Assembly: GCA_913020045.1 (NCBI GenBank) | Contig: CAJWBE010000006.1 | Location: 62,001-126,000 of the forward strand | DNA length: 64,000 bases | Direction: 5' to 3' | Source: an uncultured Oleiphilus sp. | GTDB taxonomy: Bacteria; Pseudomonadota; Gammaproteobacteria; Pseudomonadales; Oleiphilaceae | Shown here: positions 28,401-37,744 of the stretch, in pieces | How the letters are laid out: every line of letters begins with the position of its first letter | Numbering within the stretch: position 1 is the stretch's first letter | Notes under the pieces: model-generated | Seen by the model: the letters and a program-made list of their open reading frames with translations, nothing else | Told to the model about the DNA's origin: nothing | Databases searched by the model: none | Made by a program: the position numbers and the translations under genes

Positions 28401-29417
28401 GTGACTACCCAAGAATTCCAGATTCGAGCTGGCGCTTTGATGGGCGTCGAAGACTTACTAAGCGAATTGGGCGCTAATGCGTCGTATGAATTACGCATAA
28501 ATGGCTTAGATGATGGCTGCCTAAACGACCCAGAACAGCTGATTAGTTTCGCTGGATTTGAGTCAGTATTAGAGCAGTCTGCTGTCAGGCTAGGCTGTCG
28601 TGATTTTGGGATGCGATTGGCGCAAAAACAAGACCTCTCTATGCTCGGCTCTATTGGCATGTTGGTGGAGCAGTGCGTCACGATAGGCGATGCCCTGAGG
28701 TATGCGCGAAGTTACATGTCGCTGCATGTGAGGGGGGAATACTGGACGATAGAGACGGCAGGCAGCCAAGCCGTCATTACGCGCTTTCAGCATCAACATC
28801 AGCGTTCAAGTGCAGGGCAGGGTCGCGAACTTTCCTTAGCGGTTTGCTATCGCCTTTTAAAGAATATGGTCGGTGACGATTTTTACTGCACCGAAGTACG
28901 TTTTTCGCACCAGGGAATATCGCCGGCCTCGGTATATAGCAATTACTTTGACGGTGCGGTGTCGTTTAACCAAGAGAAAGACCAAGTGATTTTCCCGAGT
29001 GTTTTTCTCGATAGACCCATCGCGCCTTTTGGTGACGAGCTGAGATTAGACATCCAGAATAGAATGGACGAACAGCTAGCCGCGTTCGGTAGCGATATAG
29101 AAAGTCAGGTCCGTAGCTTGATTCTTCAAACCCTCGGAAGTCAGGAACACTCGCTTAAGAATGTGGCACTGTTGCTTCATATGCACGAACGCACCTTGCA
29201 GCGAAAACTCGCTCGAAAAGGCTTGAACTTTAAAGCTTTGCTGTCGCAAATTCGATTTGATACGGCGTCATGGTTGTTACAGGCGAGTCGAATGGAGATT
29301 ACGTTTATGTCGCAGATGCTGGGCTATTCAGATGTCAGCGCTTTTTCCAAGTCGTTTAAAAAAACGAGGGGGGTCTCGCCTCGCAGGTGGCGCCAATGTC
29401 AGCAAACACAAGACTGA
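28401..29417 (+). CDS. AraC-family transcriptional regulator (OruR-like)
   Basis: About 338 residues: an N-terminal arabinose-binding-like (PF12625-type) domain and a C-terminal AraC HTH pair (LLHMHERTLQRKLARKGLNF, SQMLGYSDVSAFSKSFKKTR, GVSPRRWR). The start is GTG 28401, with GGAG at 28390-28393 seven bases before it; the upstream in-frame ATG at 28362 has no ribosome site. Divergent from the D-aminoacylase gene (gap about 150 bp), so it likely controls that gene. Effector unknown. Confidence 0.88.
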   Translation: MTTQEFQIRAGALMGVEDLLSELGANASYELRINGLDDGCLNDPEQLISFAGFESVLEQSAVRLGCRDFGMRLAQKQDLSMLGSIGMLVEQCVTIGDALRYARSYMSLHVRGEYWTIETAGSQAVITRFQHQHQRSSAGQGRELSLAVCYRLLKNMVGDDFYCTEVRFSHQGISPASVYSNYFDGAVSFNQEKDQVIFPSVFLDRPIAPFGDELRLDIQNRMDEQLAAFGSDIESQVRSLILQTLGSQEHSLKNVALLLHMHERTLQRKLARKGLNFKALLSQIRFDTASWLLQASRMEITFMSQMLGYSDVSAFSKSFKKTRGVSPRRWRQCQQTQD

Positions 29418-29491
29418 TTTAGATCAAGAAGATCCTCCGATGTTTACGATACATTTTAAGTATCATTTACATGGTATTTAAGAGGTGTCTT

Positions 29492-29686
29492 ATGACAAAA
29501 AATGAGGGTGTGATCGACAGAGTAATTCGCGTTGTTTTTGGTTTAGCGTTGCTAAGTTTAGTGGTGGTTGGTCCGCAATCGATGCTTGGCTTAGTGGGTA
29601 TTGTGCCGTTGTTGACAGGCTTGGTTGGTTTTTGTCCGCTATACAAGTTAGTGGGCTTGAATACCTGCCCGCTTAACAAATCATAG
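29492..29686 (+). CDS. Small DUF2892 inner-membrane protein
   Basis: 64 residues, with two hydrophobic segments (RVVFGLALLSLVVVGP and GLVGIVPLLTGLVGFCPLY), ending CPLYKLVGLNTCPL, the DUF2892 signature seen in the YgaP membrane part. GAGG lies six bases before ATG 29492, preferred over the in-frame 29471. No rhodanese partner is adjacent. Function unknown. Confidence 0.85.
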   Translation: MTKNEGVIDRVIRVVFGLALLSLVVVGPQSMLGLVGIVPLLTGLVGFCPLYKLVGLNTCPLNKS

Positions 29687-29771
29687 CTAGTCGTCGGGCG
29701 TCTCGCCCAGGGTCAGCGCAAGAACGCATTCCTTAGCGTGCAATTCGGTGGGACGCAGTGCGATGACTGAT

Positions 29772-30587
29772 TTAAATGCTTTGTTTACTCAAAGGTATGA
29801 AAATATCGACATGAGCGTTGTCATCGTTAGGGTCAAACCCTGGTGGGTAGCGCTCAAAATCAATTCCGCATACTTTCGTTCCCTGAGTCGGTAGCCAGAG
29901 CCCCCAAATATAATTGAAGGTTTGCATTAACGAGTTGATAGCGCCTTTATGGCGAAATACTTGATAGCTTTGTTTTGGTACGATTAGGCTTTTAAGTCCC
30001 GTTTGTGAAGGCTTGCGGCAAGCTGCGAAATAGCGAAACTGGCTGGTTTTTTTCGGTAGGTCGTAAGTCACGCCAAAGCTCGGTTCACTTCGCGGAACTG
30101 TGTTGTGAAAGGTTTCCCAAAGCTCAGCAATGTCATCGATTGCATCATAGGAATATTCTCCGCCTATTCCCCACAGTGAAAATGCCTCTAATTCGCAAGA
30201 GTAACTTTCTGGCGGCTTAGCAGGCATTAGAGTTTCGTTCCAAGGCTTCTTTAACAAAAGGCTTGGATGGTGCTTTCCCGCTTGAAACGCTTTGGGCGTT
30301 ATCGTGAACATTGAAACGAAGGCACGATGATAAGCTGCCTGTGACTGATAGCCATACTCGAAAGCAGTATCAATAATTTTGTCTCCAGCACGCAGGCGCT
30401 CCGCACTGCGCGCAAGCGAAAGCCTTCTCATATAAGTAATGAGAGGCTCACCCGTCGCAGCATGGAAGGCTCGACATAAATGATACTTTGAATAGCCGAT
30501 TTCCTCGGCCAATGAGGCTAGGTCAAATGAGCATGAACGCTTTTGATCAAGCGTATTCAAAATGTCTTTAAGTAAGCTGCTTCTCAT
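29772..30587 (-). CDS. AraC regulator with GyrI-like effector domain
   Basis: 271 residues: an N-terminal AraC-type HTH pair ([40 protein letters not shown]) and a C-terminal GyrI-like ligand-binding region (about 125-265, with [16 protein letters not shown] near the end). This is the Rob/SoxS-like arrangement used for small-molecule sensing. Its start overlaps the VOC gene stop by 20 bp, so the two are coupled and may respond to the same compound. Confidence 0.87.
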   Translation of the reverse strand: MRSSLLKDILNTLDQKRSCSFDLASLAEEIGYSKYHLCRAFHAATGEPLITYMRRLSLARSAERLRAGDKIIDTAFEYGYQSQAAYHRAFVSMFTITPKAFQAGKHHPSLLLKKPWNETLMPAKPPESYSCELEAFSLWGIGGEYSYDAIDDIAELWETFHNTVPRSEPSFGVTYDLPKKTSQFRYFAACRKPSQTGLKSLIVPKQSYQVFRHKGAINSLMQTFNYIWGLWLPTQGTKVCGIDFERYPPGFDPNDDNAHVDIFIPLSKQSI

Positions 30588-30999
30588 CGTGGTAGTGCTT
30601 CAAAAAGTTCTGGTTGGCAGGAATCGTTTCGATAAAGTCTAGCATTACGCCAGGTTCGGGCGTGGCAATAATAAAGTGTCGTTGCCCCCAGTCTTCGTCA
30701 CGCAGGGTTAATAGTATTTTCCATTTCTTCGCTTGAGCTCTCGCATAAAGGTCTGCAACCTTGCCCAGTTCGAAATTAAGAATAAGCCCTTGCGCCGGTT
30801 TTCGGTAGCCATCAGGGACACTTGGGTGCTGGTGGTCTACGATCCCAATATTGATGTGTGAAGTACTTGGTAAGTTGAGATGCCAGTACCAGTCTGAGTT
30901 GAATACGGGTTCAAAGTGCAATTGCTGCGTAAAGAAATCGACGAGCGATTGACCATGGCTCGCGCAAATCACTGGATAATAGCTTTCAGGTATGTTCAT
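30568..30999 (-). CDS. VOC-family (glyoxalase/bleomycin-resistance fold) protein
   Basis: 143 residues with a single VOC-like fold ([21 protein letters not shown], then [11 protein letters not shown]). Such proteins bind metals or sequester small toxic compounds. Coupled to the AraC/GyrI regulator that follows, which suggests a small stress or detoxification unit. AGGAG lies upstream of the ATG. Substrate unknown. Confidence 0.8.
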   Translation of the reverse strand: MNIPESYYPVICASHGQSLVDFFTQQLHFEPVFNSDWYWHLNLPSTSHINIGIVDHQHPSVPDGYRKPAQGLILNFELGKVADLYARAQAKKWKILLTLRDEDWGQRHFIIATPEPGVMLDFIETIPANQNFLKHYHDEKQLT

Positions 31000-31108
31000 G
31001 AGATAAGTGCTCCTTTGAGGTTGAGCACTTACTTTATATTGTGTGGACTATAAATTTTTGACCGAAATTGCGGTTTTATTCTGCATGTTTTGAGAATTAA
31101 CGAAGTAT

Positions 31109-31966
31109 TTAATCGTCTTCTTCAGCGCTGCGAATACGCTCTTGTCGCTCCTCTTCTTCTCTCATAACAGCTTTAATATCTTCCAATACAGCATCGACAT
31201 CGGCGTCGTCACCATCATCTTCAAATTCACCGGTCAGTTTCGAATTAGGGCTCAGCTTGCCCTCGGCAAACAATGCCCACATTTCTTTGGCGTATTGAGT
31301 GTGTAACAGAGACGGTGCGAACTCGCCGTAATAGCGCCGCATATTGTTCACATCGCGAGCAAACATTTCTTCAGCATTGTTGTTCGCCGCGGCGTCAACG
31401 GCTTGGGGTAAGTCGATAATGACGGGGCCTTCCTCATCGACCAATACGTTAAATTCGGAAAGGTCTCCGTGCACGATACCCGCACATAGCATGAGCTTCA
31501 TGTAATGCATCATGAGCGTATAATCTTCAATGGCGTGCTCTTCTGACATCATCACGTCACCGAGGCGCGGCGCTACATCGCCTTCTTCATCCGTTACTAG
31601 CTCCATGAGTAGCACGCCGTCTACGCAACCGAAGGTTTCAGGAACCCGCACACCCGCTTGAGCCAAGCGAGATAAAGCGTCGACTTCGGCATTCTGCCAA
31701 ATCTCTTCTTGCTGCTGACGACCGTAGTTTGAGCGTTTTTCCATGGCTCTTGCCCGGCGACCGCTTCGTACTTTGCGTCCTTCTTGATATTGCGCCGCTT
31801 TTTTAAAGCTGCGTTTCATTGCATCTTTATAGACTTTCGCACAGCGAATTTGGTCACCACAACGAACGACAAAAATATCGGCTTCTTTGCCGCTCATGAG
31901 CCGGCTGGTGACATCGTGAATCAGGCCATCTTCAACAAGGGGTTTTAGGCGCTTTGGAATTTTCAC
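31109..31966 (-). CDS. RIO1-family serine protein kinase
   Basis: 285 residues. The kinase landmarks are the P-loop/ATP region SGKEADIFVVRCGDQIRCAKVY, the catalytic loop HGDLSEFNVLVDEEG near 165 and the metal motif VIIDLPQAVD near 183, typical of bacterial RIO kinases. The C-terminal 45 residues are acidic and likely unfolded. Targets in bacteria are largely unknown. Stands alone with 265 bp upstream, in which I see nothing clear. Confidence 0.92.
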   Translation of the reverse strand: MKIPKRLKPLVEDGLIHDVTSRLMSGKEADIFVVRCGDQIRCAKVYKDAMKRSFKKAAQYQEGRKVRSGRRARAMEKRSNYGRQQQEEIWQNAEVDALSRLAQAGVRVPETFGCVDGVLLMELVTDEEGDVAPRLGDVMMSEEHAIEDYTLMMHYMKLMLCAGIVHGDLSEFNVLVDEEGPVIIDLPQAVDAAANNNAEEMFARDVNNMRRYYGEFAPSLLHTQYAKEMWALFAEGKLSPNSKLTGEFEDDGDDADVDAVLEDIKAVMREEEERQERIRSAEEDD

Positions 31967-32231
31967 GGAGTGTCTACTGAGTGTAAGGATAAAGGCTGGC
32001 TATCAATCATATTGCTGCGTTTTGAGTCTCTATTTGTAGTCGTTTTATAGTAGTTTAATAAGTATCGTTTGATGCGATAGATCGCGGAGCAGGCTGTCGT
32101 GCTGTTCGCTTCCCCGGTTCAAATCGATACAAAATCATATCGGTATGCTATCTGAAATGCCATATCTTAGAAAGTGCGAAACTGTGAGTCGAGCCGCTAA
32201 TATGGTGATGGTTTAGTTTTACTGTCAGTTG

Positions 32232-33017
32232 TTAAGGCCCAGCGTTAAACGATTCTTGGAGTCGTTCGATCTCGCCAGTTTGATGCATCTCGTACAGTAC
32301 GCTCCGCATTTTCTCGATGATCACTTTGGGTATGGCAGGGTTACATGCAATGGCCCGCAGATTCGTAAAAAAGTCCAAATGCGACGTCGAGAGTTCGACT
32401 TCAGCAAGTTGTGATGCGTAATCTGCGGTCAGTTGGTCGGTTTCCCATAGCTCGATACGCTGATTGTCTAGCTTGTAGATGTTAGAGACGTTCTGCGGAA
32501 TAAAATCGACGGTGAACCCTAAACTTTCTAAATACTCACCTGTCCCGCTGCCAAGGTGGCTGCCAATCACATAGGGCTTTGCGTCTTGTAAGGTTTGAAT
32601 CTCTTTAGCTAGCCTTGTGTTGGCGACTGTATATAAGCCCGAACGCGTTACTAGGATGGGGCCTATCCACGAAAATAACGCTTCGCGTTCTTGGTTTCTT
32701 TCAATAGGAAATACACAAACATCTTTTTGTTGAGTGGTATAGATCACGGTGCGTTTGGGTGGCATCACCTGCAAGTCAAACGTAAGGCCTGCAAGCTCAA
32801 AGAGCCGCTCAATTATCGATACCGAAAGGCCGTGAGTGCGATTAGGCTCGACCATAATATGCGGCGGGTCGTCGAAAGTGACGAGCCGAATATGTGGTGC
32901 GCCTTCCAAGTCCTTGGTATTGCCAACGGACGCTGCAAAGCTTAGCCAAAAAACAACAAGGGCTTGAAGCGACCTTACTGGTAATAGGCGTTTTGTTAAA
33001 GAGTCAGTCCCAGACAC
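32232..33017 (-). CDS. Periplasmic solute-binding protein, family 3-like
   Basis: 261 residues. A leader (LLPVRSLQALVVFWLSFAAS) is followed by a small two-lobe binding-protein fold (HIRLVTFDDPPHIMVEP, then SGLYTVANTRLAKEIQTL), like amino-acid or cyclohexadienyl-type binding proteins. The start is GTG 33017: AGGAGG lies six bases upstream inside the preceding gene, which also overlaps it by 14 bp. No permease or ATPase gene is near; it may be a sensor accessory instead of a transport component. Confidence 0.8.
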   Translation of the reverse strand: MSGTDSLTKRLLPVRSLQALVVFWLSFAASVGNTKDLEGAPHIRLVTFDDPPHIMVEPNRTHGLSVSIIERLFELAGLTFDLQVMPPKRTVIYTTQQKDVCVFPIERNQEREALFSWIGPILVTRSGLYTVANTRLAKEIQTLQDAKPYVIGSHLGSGTGEYLESLGFTVDFIPQNVSNIYKLDNQRIELWETDQLTADYASQLAEVELSTSHLDFFTNLRAIACNPAIPKVIIEKMRSVLYEMHQTGEIERLQESFNAGP

Positions 33018-34728
33018 GAATAGCCTCCTCGTAAGGCAACGTTGAGGGGATTACCGGCTTGGTCAGCCTAGGCTTTGGCGAACCAGGCTGGTTAAGCCAA
33101 TACGCTGGCTTGCGCTTGGGTGCGAGCTTGGGCGAGCAGTTACCTTGCGTGGTATTACCAATTTCTTCTAAGGTATTGTCAAAAGCCTGCGCCATTTGAA
33201 TCATGGCTTGCTCAACGCTTAGGCTGCCGTCGACGGCCTGCCCCACATATTGCCACCAATAGTTAGAAAGGCGCGTGTAATCAGGAACATTGGTGCCCGT
33301 TGGGCTCCATAAATTGCGGCCTTCGCTGCGATAGAATTCAACTAGCCCGCCCAGTGCCGGTGCGCGTTCAGTAAATGCATCAGATTGGATGTCTGACAAG
33401 CGAATGGGAGTGAGTCCAACCAATGCTTTCTTGAGCGAGACGGATTTTGATACCAAGAATTGAGCGTAGAGCCAAGCAGGTTTTAATCGCTCGATAGGCG
33501 TACTCTTTAGGAAAGTCCATGAGCCCGCATCCTGATAGCCGAGCTTCATGCCTTTTTGCCAGTAGGCGCCTTTTGGGGAGGGGGCCATTTTCCATTTAGG
33601 CTTTCCGTTTTTATCAACGATCGGGGTGCCGGGCTTGGTGAGGGCGGCTGTGAAGGCGCTATACCACCATATCTGCTGCGCGATATTGCCTTTGACTAAC
33701 CAGTTTCCGGCTTCGGTGAAATTCATGTTTTTGGCATCGGGAGGGGCGTATTTGTCAAGCCACTCGACATACTTGTTAACGGCATAGATGGCAGCAGGAC
33801 TATCGAGAGCTCCGCCGCGCTCAACGCTCGCACCGACGGGACGACAGCCATCGACTCTAATGCCCCATTCGTCAACGGGAATGCCATTAGGAAGGCCTTG
33901 GTCTCCCGTGCCGGCGAGTGACAACCACGCATCTGATATTCGCCAGCCCAAAGACGGGTCCCGTTTTCCATAGTCCATGTGCCCCCATACTCGGTGATTG
34001 TCGAGGTACTTCACATGCACCGAAAAAAACTCGGCGATATCTTCGTAAGCTTCCCAGTTTTGCGGAACATCTAGCTCGTAGCCATATCGATCTTTGAATT
34101 GCGCTCTCAAGTCGGGGCGTGCAAACCAATCTGCGCGGTACCAATAAAGGTTGGCAAACTGTTGGTCAGGTAATTGATACAGTTTCTTGTCAGGCCCCTT
34201 CGTAAAATCGAGTCCAATAAAGTCGTCTAAGTCTAGCGTTGGCAAGGTGACATCTGCACCGTCGTTTGCCATAAAGTCATCGAGTTGCAGCACTTTCCCG
34301 GATCGAAAATGATAGCCAATCAAGTCGCTGTCATTAACGTACGCGTCATAGATGTTTAGTCCAGTATTCAACTGCGCTTGCAGTTTTTTGATGACATCAT
34401 CTTCGCCAGTCGTTTCATGAACGACTCGAATGCCCGTGAGCTGGTAGAACGCTTTTGTTAAGGCATCAGCTTCGTAAAAATGGGTGTCGATACGCTCAGA
34501 TACGACGCGTATCGTCATGCCTCGATAGGGCGTTGATGCTTTGGTAAACCAAGCGAGTTCGTCAAGCTGTTGCTGCGAGCTTAGGGTTGTTGGCTGAAGG
34601 CTAGCGGCAATTTTTTTTAGGTCTGCTGACTGCCAAGTAGACGCAACCGGAGCGGCTGCCGAAAGTGGCCAAGTAGCAAGAGAAAAGATGCAGATCAAGC
34701 CGCTTAAAAAGGCCCTCTTTGCCGTCAT
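33004..34728 (-). CDS. Large periplasmic solute-binding protein (family 1), orphan
   Basis: 574 residues starting at ATG 34728 (AGGAGA six bases before). A signal peptide ends near LSAAAP. The rest resembles family 1 extracellular solute-binding proteins of carbohydrate/polyol ABC systems (MTIRVVSERIDTHFYEADAL, LQAQLNTGLNIYDAYVNDSD, NLYWYRADWF, YQDAGSWTFLKSTPIE). The size resembles GlpV-type glycerol-binding proteins. It is translationally coupled to the smaller binding protein after it, with no transporter genes nearby. Ligand unproven. Confidence 0.82.
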   Translation of the reverse strand: MTAKRAFLSGLICIFSLATWPLSAAAPVASTWQSADLKKIAASLQPTTLSSQQQLDELAWFTKASTPYRGMTIRVVSERIDTHFYEADALTKAFYQLTGIRVVHETTGEDDVIKKLQAQLNTGLNIYDAYVNDSDLIGYHFRSGKVLQLDDFMANDGADVTLPTLDLDDFIGLDFTKGPDKKLYQLPDQQFANLYWYRADWFARPDLRAQFKDRYGYELDVPQNWEAYEDIAEFFSVHVKYLDNHRVWGHMDYGKRDPSLGWRISDAWLSLAGTGDQGLPNGIPVDEWGIRVDGCRPVGASVERGGALDSPAAIYAVNKYVEWLDKYAPPDAKNMNFTEAGNWLVKGNIAQQIWWYSAFTAALTKPGTPIVDKNGKPKWKMAPSPKGAYWQKGMKLGYQDAGSWTFLKSTPIERLKPAWLYAQFLVSKSVSLKKALVGLTPIRLSDIQSDAFTERAPALGGLVEFYRSEGRNLWSPTGTNVPDYTRLSNYWWQYVGQAVDGSLSVEQAMIQMAQAFDNTLEEIGNTTQGNCSPKLAPKRKPAYWLNQPGSPKPRLTKPVIPSTLPYEEAIRVWD

Positions 34729-34896
34729 CGCACTCTCCTGTTTCACGAAAAGTAGCGGCGGGTTTGCACCTCAAACCCTCCGCTTTAGATTGTTAGTATT
34801 GTTTAGTATAGGCCTGTCTTTGCTAATTAACAGTTCGCAGGAGACGAACTTAGATAAGTCCTTGTAAAGCGATGGCAGTGCGCAATGAACTTAGAT

Positions 34897-35319
34897 TTAG
34901 GGGGTGTGTGCGGTGGCGATTAAATCAGACAAGTGCATGCTTTCGAATAAATCTATTCCGAGAAATGACTTGATTGCATAGAGAGCCAAACCGACGACTG
35001 GCAGCAGCATGCAAGCTAATAAATAGAGGCTAACCAACGCTGAGCCAAAGGCAGTAGATTTTCGACGAGCGGCCTCTTTCTCTTTCACCGGTTGGCGGCG
35101 GTCCCGTCCCATTAGAAATACAAAATAGAATCGCGCAAAAAACAACGGGAATGCGCCACGTAGGTCGATGGGGTGTTTTTGATAGGGTTTGTTGGCTCTG
35201 ATAGCCGTTTCGATTGCGTGAGTTTGTGCGGGCGTTAGTGTTGCTCTTACGCTGTCGCTAATGCTGTTGTAAACATGCAGGGTAAATGCGTCAGTATGGT
35301 CGTCTATTTTGATGCTCAT
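34897..35319 (-). CDS. Conserved hypothetical membrane protein
   Basis: 140 residues; I do not recognise a named family. The N-terminal 85 residues are soluble (DAFTLHVYNSISDSVRATLTP), followed by one hydrophobic stretch near 51-62 (FPLFFARFYFVFLMGRDRR) and another near 92-117. Such short proteins occur across marine gammaproteobacteria. It is 18 bp downstream of the flippase gene and may belong to the polysaccharide operon's end. Function unknown. Confidence 0.6.
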   Translation of the reverse strand: MSIKIDDHTDAFTLHVYNSISDSVRATLTPAQTHAIETAIRANKPYQKHPIDLRGAFPLFFARFYFVFLMGRDRRQPVKEKEAARRKSTAFGSALVSLYLLACMLLPVVGLALYAIKSFLGIDLFESMHLSDLIATAHTP

Positions 35320-35337
35320 TATTATCTCCTGCTTCTG

Positions 35338-36609
35338 CTATAAAGTGGGCATAGTGCGTGAATACTTTGTTTTCGGGTTGATCAAATTTCGTTGTCGAAA
35401 GAACGGTAGCCACAATAGGGCAAGCCATGAGGCGGAACTGATAAGAAAAACTGTCGCCATATCTTGAGGTGTGCTGGGTTGAGCGATAGTAAACATGGCG
35501 AAAAGAGAGGCGGTACATAAGCCTATTAGGGCGAGTTCTCGGGTTGGTTGATTGTTCGCACGCAGCGTTAGGCCTGCGTGATCCAAAGCCAAGGTGGGAA
35601 TAGCGACAAAGCAAAGCAGTGTTGCAATAAGGCCTGCGTTCTCCCAGCGTTGCCCAAATAGCAACTCGATATAGACAGGAGAAAGCGCAGCTTGCGCTGC
35701 GAAAAGAGCACAGATTACCAAGGTAAGGTTCCAAGTTTTTCTGAACGCCATGTTTGACTGTTCTGCTCTCACTTGCTTGCATAAATAGGGATAGAGTGCG
35801 ACTTGATATGCCGTAATAAATGATTGAGCGATACCTAGTCCTGCACTTTTGGCAAAGGTATATAGGCCGAACATATCGGGTGTCAAAAGTCTTGCTGCGA
35901 TGAGTGAATCGGCTTGAAAGCGCAAGGTCCGAGTCAGTTCACTGCTTAACGTTTGTGATGAGAAAGCGAGCAGTGATCGCATCGAATTCGATTCAAATAT
36001 ACATTGCTTGCACCGTGTTGGTAGACGCCAAAACAGCGCAACCCAAGCAATAGCAGCAGCGACTTTAGCGTAGACAATGGCGTAAATACCAAACCCACTC
36101 ACTGCTAGCATTGCCACGCTTAGGTTTTCAAATGAAACGCAGGCGCCACTGGCGATACCGTAGTATTTAAGCTTGTTTTGGCGCTGACTTTCGAAGATAC
36201 GAACGCTCACTAAGGGGTAGCACAAGTGTGCAATCGCCATCCATTTCAATAAGTCGGCTAATTCTGGGTAGTCATAGTAATTGGCGATTACGTCGGCAAA
36301 CACTATCTGTAGTGTGGTGATCAAAATCGTGACGAGCCATTGCAGGGTGGCCGCGTTACCGAGCGTTGAAAGCAAAGCAGCGTCGTCACATTGTATTATT
36401 CGGGCACCGGTGCCGAGGCGTGTAAATACTCGGAATAACTCGTGAATTAATAGTGCCAGCATCGCTAAGCCATAGTCACGATTACTAAACTGACTGGCCA
36501 GTACAAATAAGGTGACCAAGCGAGACGCGCGTGCCATTCCTTCTGAAACAATCATCCAAGACAGATTCTGAAACAAGGGAAAGCTGATAACGCGCTGGTA
36601 GAGTTTCAT
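35338..36609 (-). CDS. Wzx-type polysaccharide flippase
   Basis: Moves undecaprenyl-linked repeat units across the inner membrane. The 423-residue protein has about 12-14 predicted membrane segments, and a start (MKLYQRVISFPLFQNLSWMI, then SRLVTLFVLASQFSNRDYGL) typical of the MATE-like polysaccharide biosynthesis family. Its ATG overlaps the stop of the preceding 51-codon gene (ATGA), so translation is coupled. It is the only flippase in this 24-kb locus and so probably serves both halves. Confidence 0.88.
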   Translation of the reverse strand: MKLYQRVISFPLFQNLSWMIVSEGMARASRLVTLFVLASQFSNRDYGLAMLALLIHELFRVFTRLGTGARIIQCDDAALLSTLGNAATLQWLVTILITTLQIVFADVIANYYDYPELADLLKWMAIAHLCYPLVSVRIFESQRQNKLKYYGIASGACVSFENLSVAMLAVSGFGIYAIVYAKVAAAIAWVALFWRLPTRCKQCIFESNSMRSLLAFSSQTLSSELTRTLRFQADSLIAARLLTPDMFGLYTFAKSAGLGIAQSFITAYQVALYPYLCKQVRAEQSNMAFRKTWNLTLVICALFAAQAALSPVYIELLFGQRWENAGLIATLLCFVAIPTLALDHAGLTLRANNQPTRELALIGLCTASLFAMFTIAQPSTPQDMATVFLISSASWLALLWLPFFRQRNLINPKTKYSRTMPTL

Positions 36610-36761
36610 TGTTCGTAACTCAATAACGTTAACGTTCTTGGCGTGGTGTCTTTGTCGAACGCAATATTGCCGATGTCTTGTGCGCTAACCACCTGCATTG
36701 CTGTACAAAGTGAAAACAATAAAATAATCCAAGGGGGCAGTTTTCCAATAAAAGTGTTCAT
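36606..36761 (-). CDS. Secreted micropeptide, 51 residues, upstream of and coupled to wzx
   Basis: Not in any family I recognise. The gene has GAGGAG five bases before the ATG and ends in an ATGA overlap with wzx, strong signs of real translation. The product begins with a Sec-type signal peptide (MNTFIGKLPPWIILLFSLC followed by TAMQVVSA) with a plausible cleavage after VSA, leaving a mature peptide of only 24 residues (starts QDIGNIAFDK, ends LSYEQ). It may be a periplasmic or matrix peptide or simply a leader. A weak sigma-54 candidate and a TTCGC-GCGAA palindrome lie upstream. A plus-strand frame here has no start signals. Confidence 0.7.
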   Translation of the reverse strand: MNTFIGKLPPWIILLFSLCTAMQVVSAQDIGNIAFDKDTTPRTLTLLSYEQ

Positions 36762-36816
36762 ATGCATCTCCTCGATAGCAATCTATGTTTACGGTTTTAA
36801 ATCCGCACTAAATTAC

Positions 36817-36836
36817 ATATCAAGTTTGATGCCAGA
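36817..36836 (-). promoter_or_regulatory. Weak sigma-54-like promoter before the micropeptide-wzx genes
   Basis: On the minus strand the sequence reads CTGGCATCAAACTTGATA: the -24 GG and spacing are good, but the -12 is TTGAT, lacking the GC. It is accepted only as a candidate because enhancer-type boxes lie 50-100 bp upstream. Confidence 0.35.
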
Positions 36837-36885
36837 ATTTAATTCATTTAAAAACAAAGGCTTATGAGTTTTCTGTTTCCTTGTA

Positions 36886-36940
36886 TTCGCGTAATGCGAA
36901 GCGAATATTTTCAATCTGCGATGGAATTTTCGCATGATTA
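36886..36940 (-). promoter_or_regulatory. Candidate enhancer boxes (TTCGC-N5-GCGAA) before micropeptide-wzx
   Basis: 36886-36900 is a perfect palindrome TTCGC-GTAAT-GCGAA. A second half-site (TGCGAAAA on the minus strand) is at 36926-36940, touching the end of the upstream glycosyltransferase gene. They fit the TTYGCA-N3-TGCRAA box seen before the sigma-54 promoters elsewhere in the locus. Confidence 0.45.
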
Positions 36941-37717
36941 CCCGAACGTGGCGGGTGTGATGGTGGGTTTTGTCTGCCAATCGCCTTTGAATTCGGCGTA
37001 ATGCTCTGTGACGCGATCACTTAGCATCTCTAGTCGCGTGGCAAAGTTTTTGTCGAGTGTCTCGTGAGGTTTGCCTTTCAGTCGCTTGATTACCGCGAGA
37101 GCATAATGGTGTAGCTGATACAAAATGACGGACATCGGGTCTGGTTTATCGGTGCCTCGAAATGGTCCCGCACTAAAGTGGCGAATATAGTCATGGGCGA
37201 TTTCGTTATGGTTATTGTTCCACTCGTTGCCGATGATTTGGACTTCGTTAAATCCTTTTGCGTAATGGATTATATGACCATTTTCACCCCATCCCACTTG
37301 GTCTTCTGCGGGAAGAGGAGAGAGTGCGTTGTCCAAGACTTTTCTAAAGAAGTATCGAGATGCGGTGTTATTGCGAATAATGATAACGCCGGAATTAACT
37401 CTCCCAGAGTAACCATTCGCCATATAGACCTGTTTGTCTCTCTGCGCGACTGATTGAACAGGCGGCGTATCAGTGGCGACACGTGTGTCGGCGTCGAGAA
37501 AGACTACCCAGCGATAGCCTTTTTCCAGTGCCTTAATGATCAGACGTATTTTTAGCCAAGCAACTTCAAGCCCGAGCGTTGTGGTGCCCGGCTTGTTGAC
37601 ACACACATAGTCGTAACCGTTTTTTTCGCAGTAGTGACGATGGCTATCGATGAGGGCTTGGTATCGCCACTGGTAGCCATTCATGGCAACTGAAAACACT
37701 AAGGTTCTATCTAACAT
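36938..37717 (-). CDS. Glycosyltransferase (GT34/GMA12-like nucleotide-sugar fold)
   Basis: 259 residues starting at ATG 37717; the frame extends to a TTG at 37735 without a better ribosome site. The motif WVVFLDADTRVATD near 70 holds a DxD metal site; VNSGVIIIRNNTASRYFF and EDQVGWGENG follow, as in the galactosyltransferase GMA12/MNN10-like family. It probably adds a hexose in repeat-unit assembly. It lies between the GT2 gene (27 bp) and the micropeptide gene. Confidence 0.78.
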   Translation of the reverse strand: MLDRTLVFSVAMNGYQWRYQALIDSHRHYCEKNGYDYVCVNKPGTTTLGLEVAWLKIRLIIKALEKGYRWVVFLDADTRVATDTPPVQSVAQRDKQVYMANGYSGRVNSGVIIIRNNTASRYFFRKVLDNALSPLPAEDQVGWGENGHIIHYAKGFNEVQIIGNEWNNNHNEIAHDYIRHFSAGPFRGTDKPDPMSVILYQLHHYALAVIKRLKGKPHETLDKNFATRLEMLSDRVTEHYAEFKGDWQTKPTITPATFG

Positions 37718-37744
37718 CGTAAAGTCTCGCTTCAATAGTTTTGA

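Noticed and set aside
32095-32140. tRNA T-arm-like GGTTCAAATC
   Set aside because: No acceptor stem, anticodon arm or D-arm could be built around it.
36643-36867. Plus-strand 74-codon frame over the start of the wzx operon
   Set aside because: Lies opposite the micropeptide gene, which has a ribosome site, signal peptide and stop/start coupling; the plus frame has none of these.
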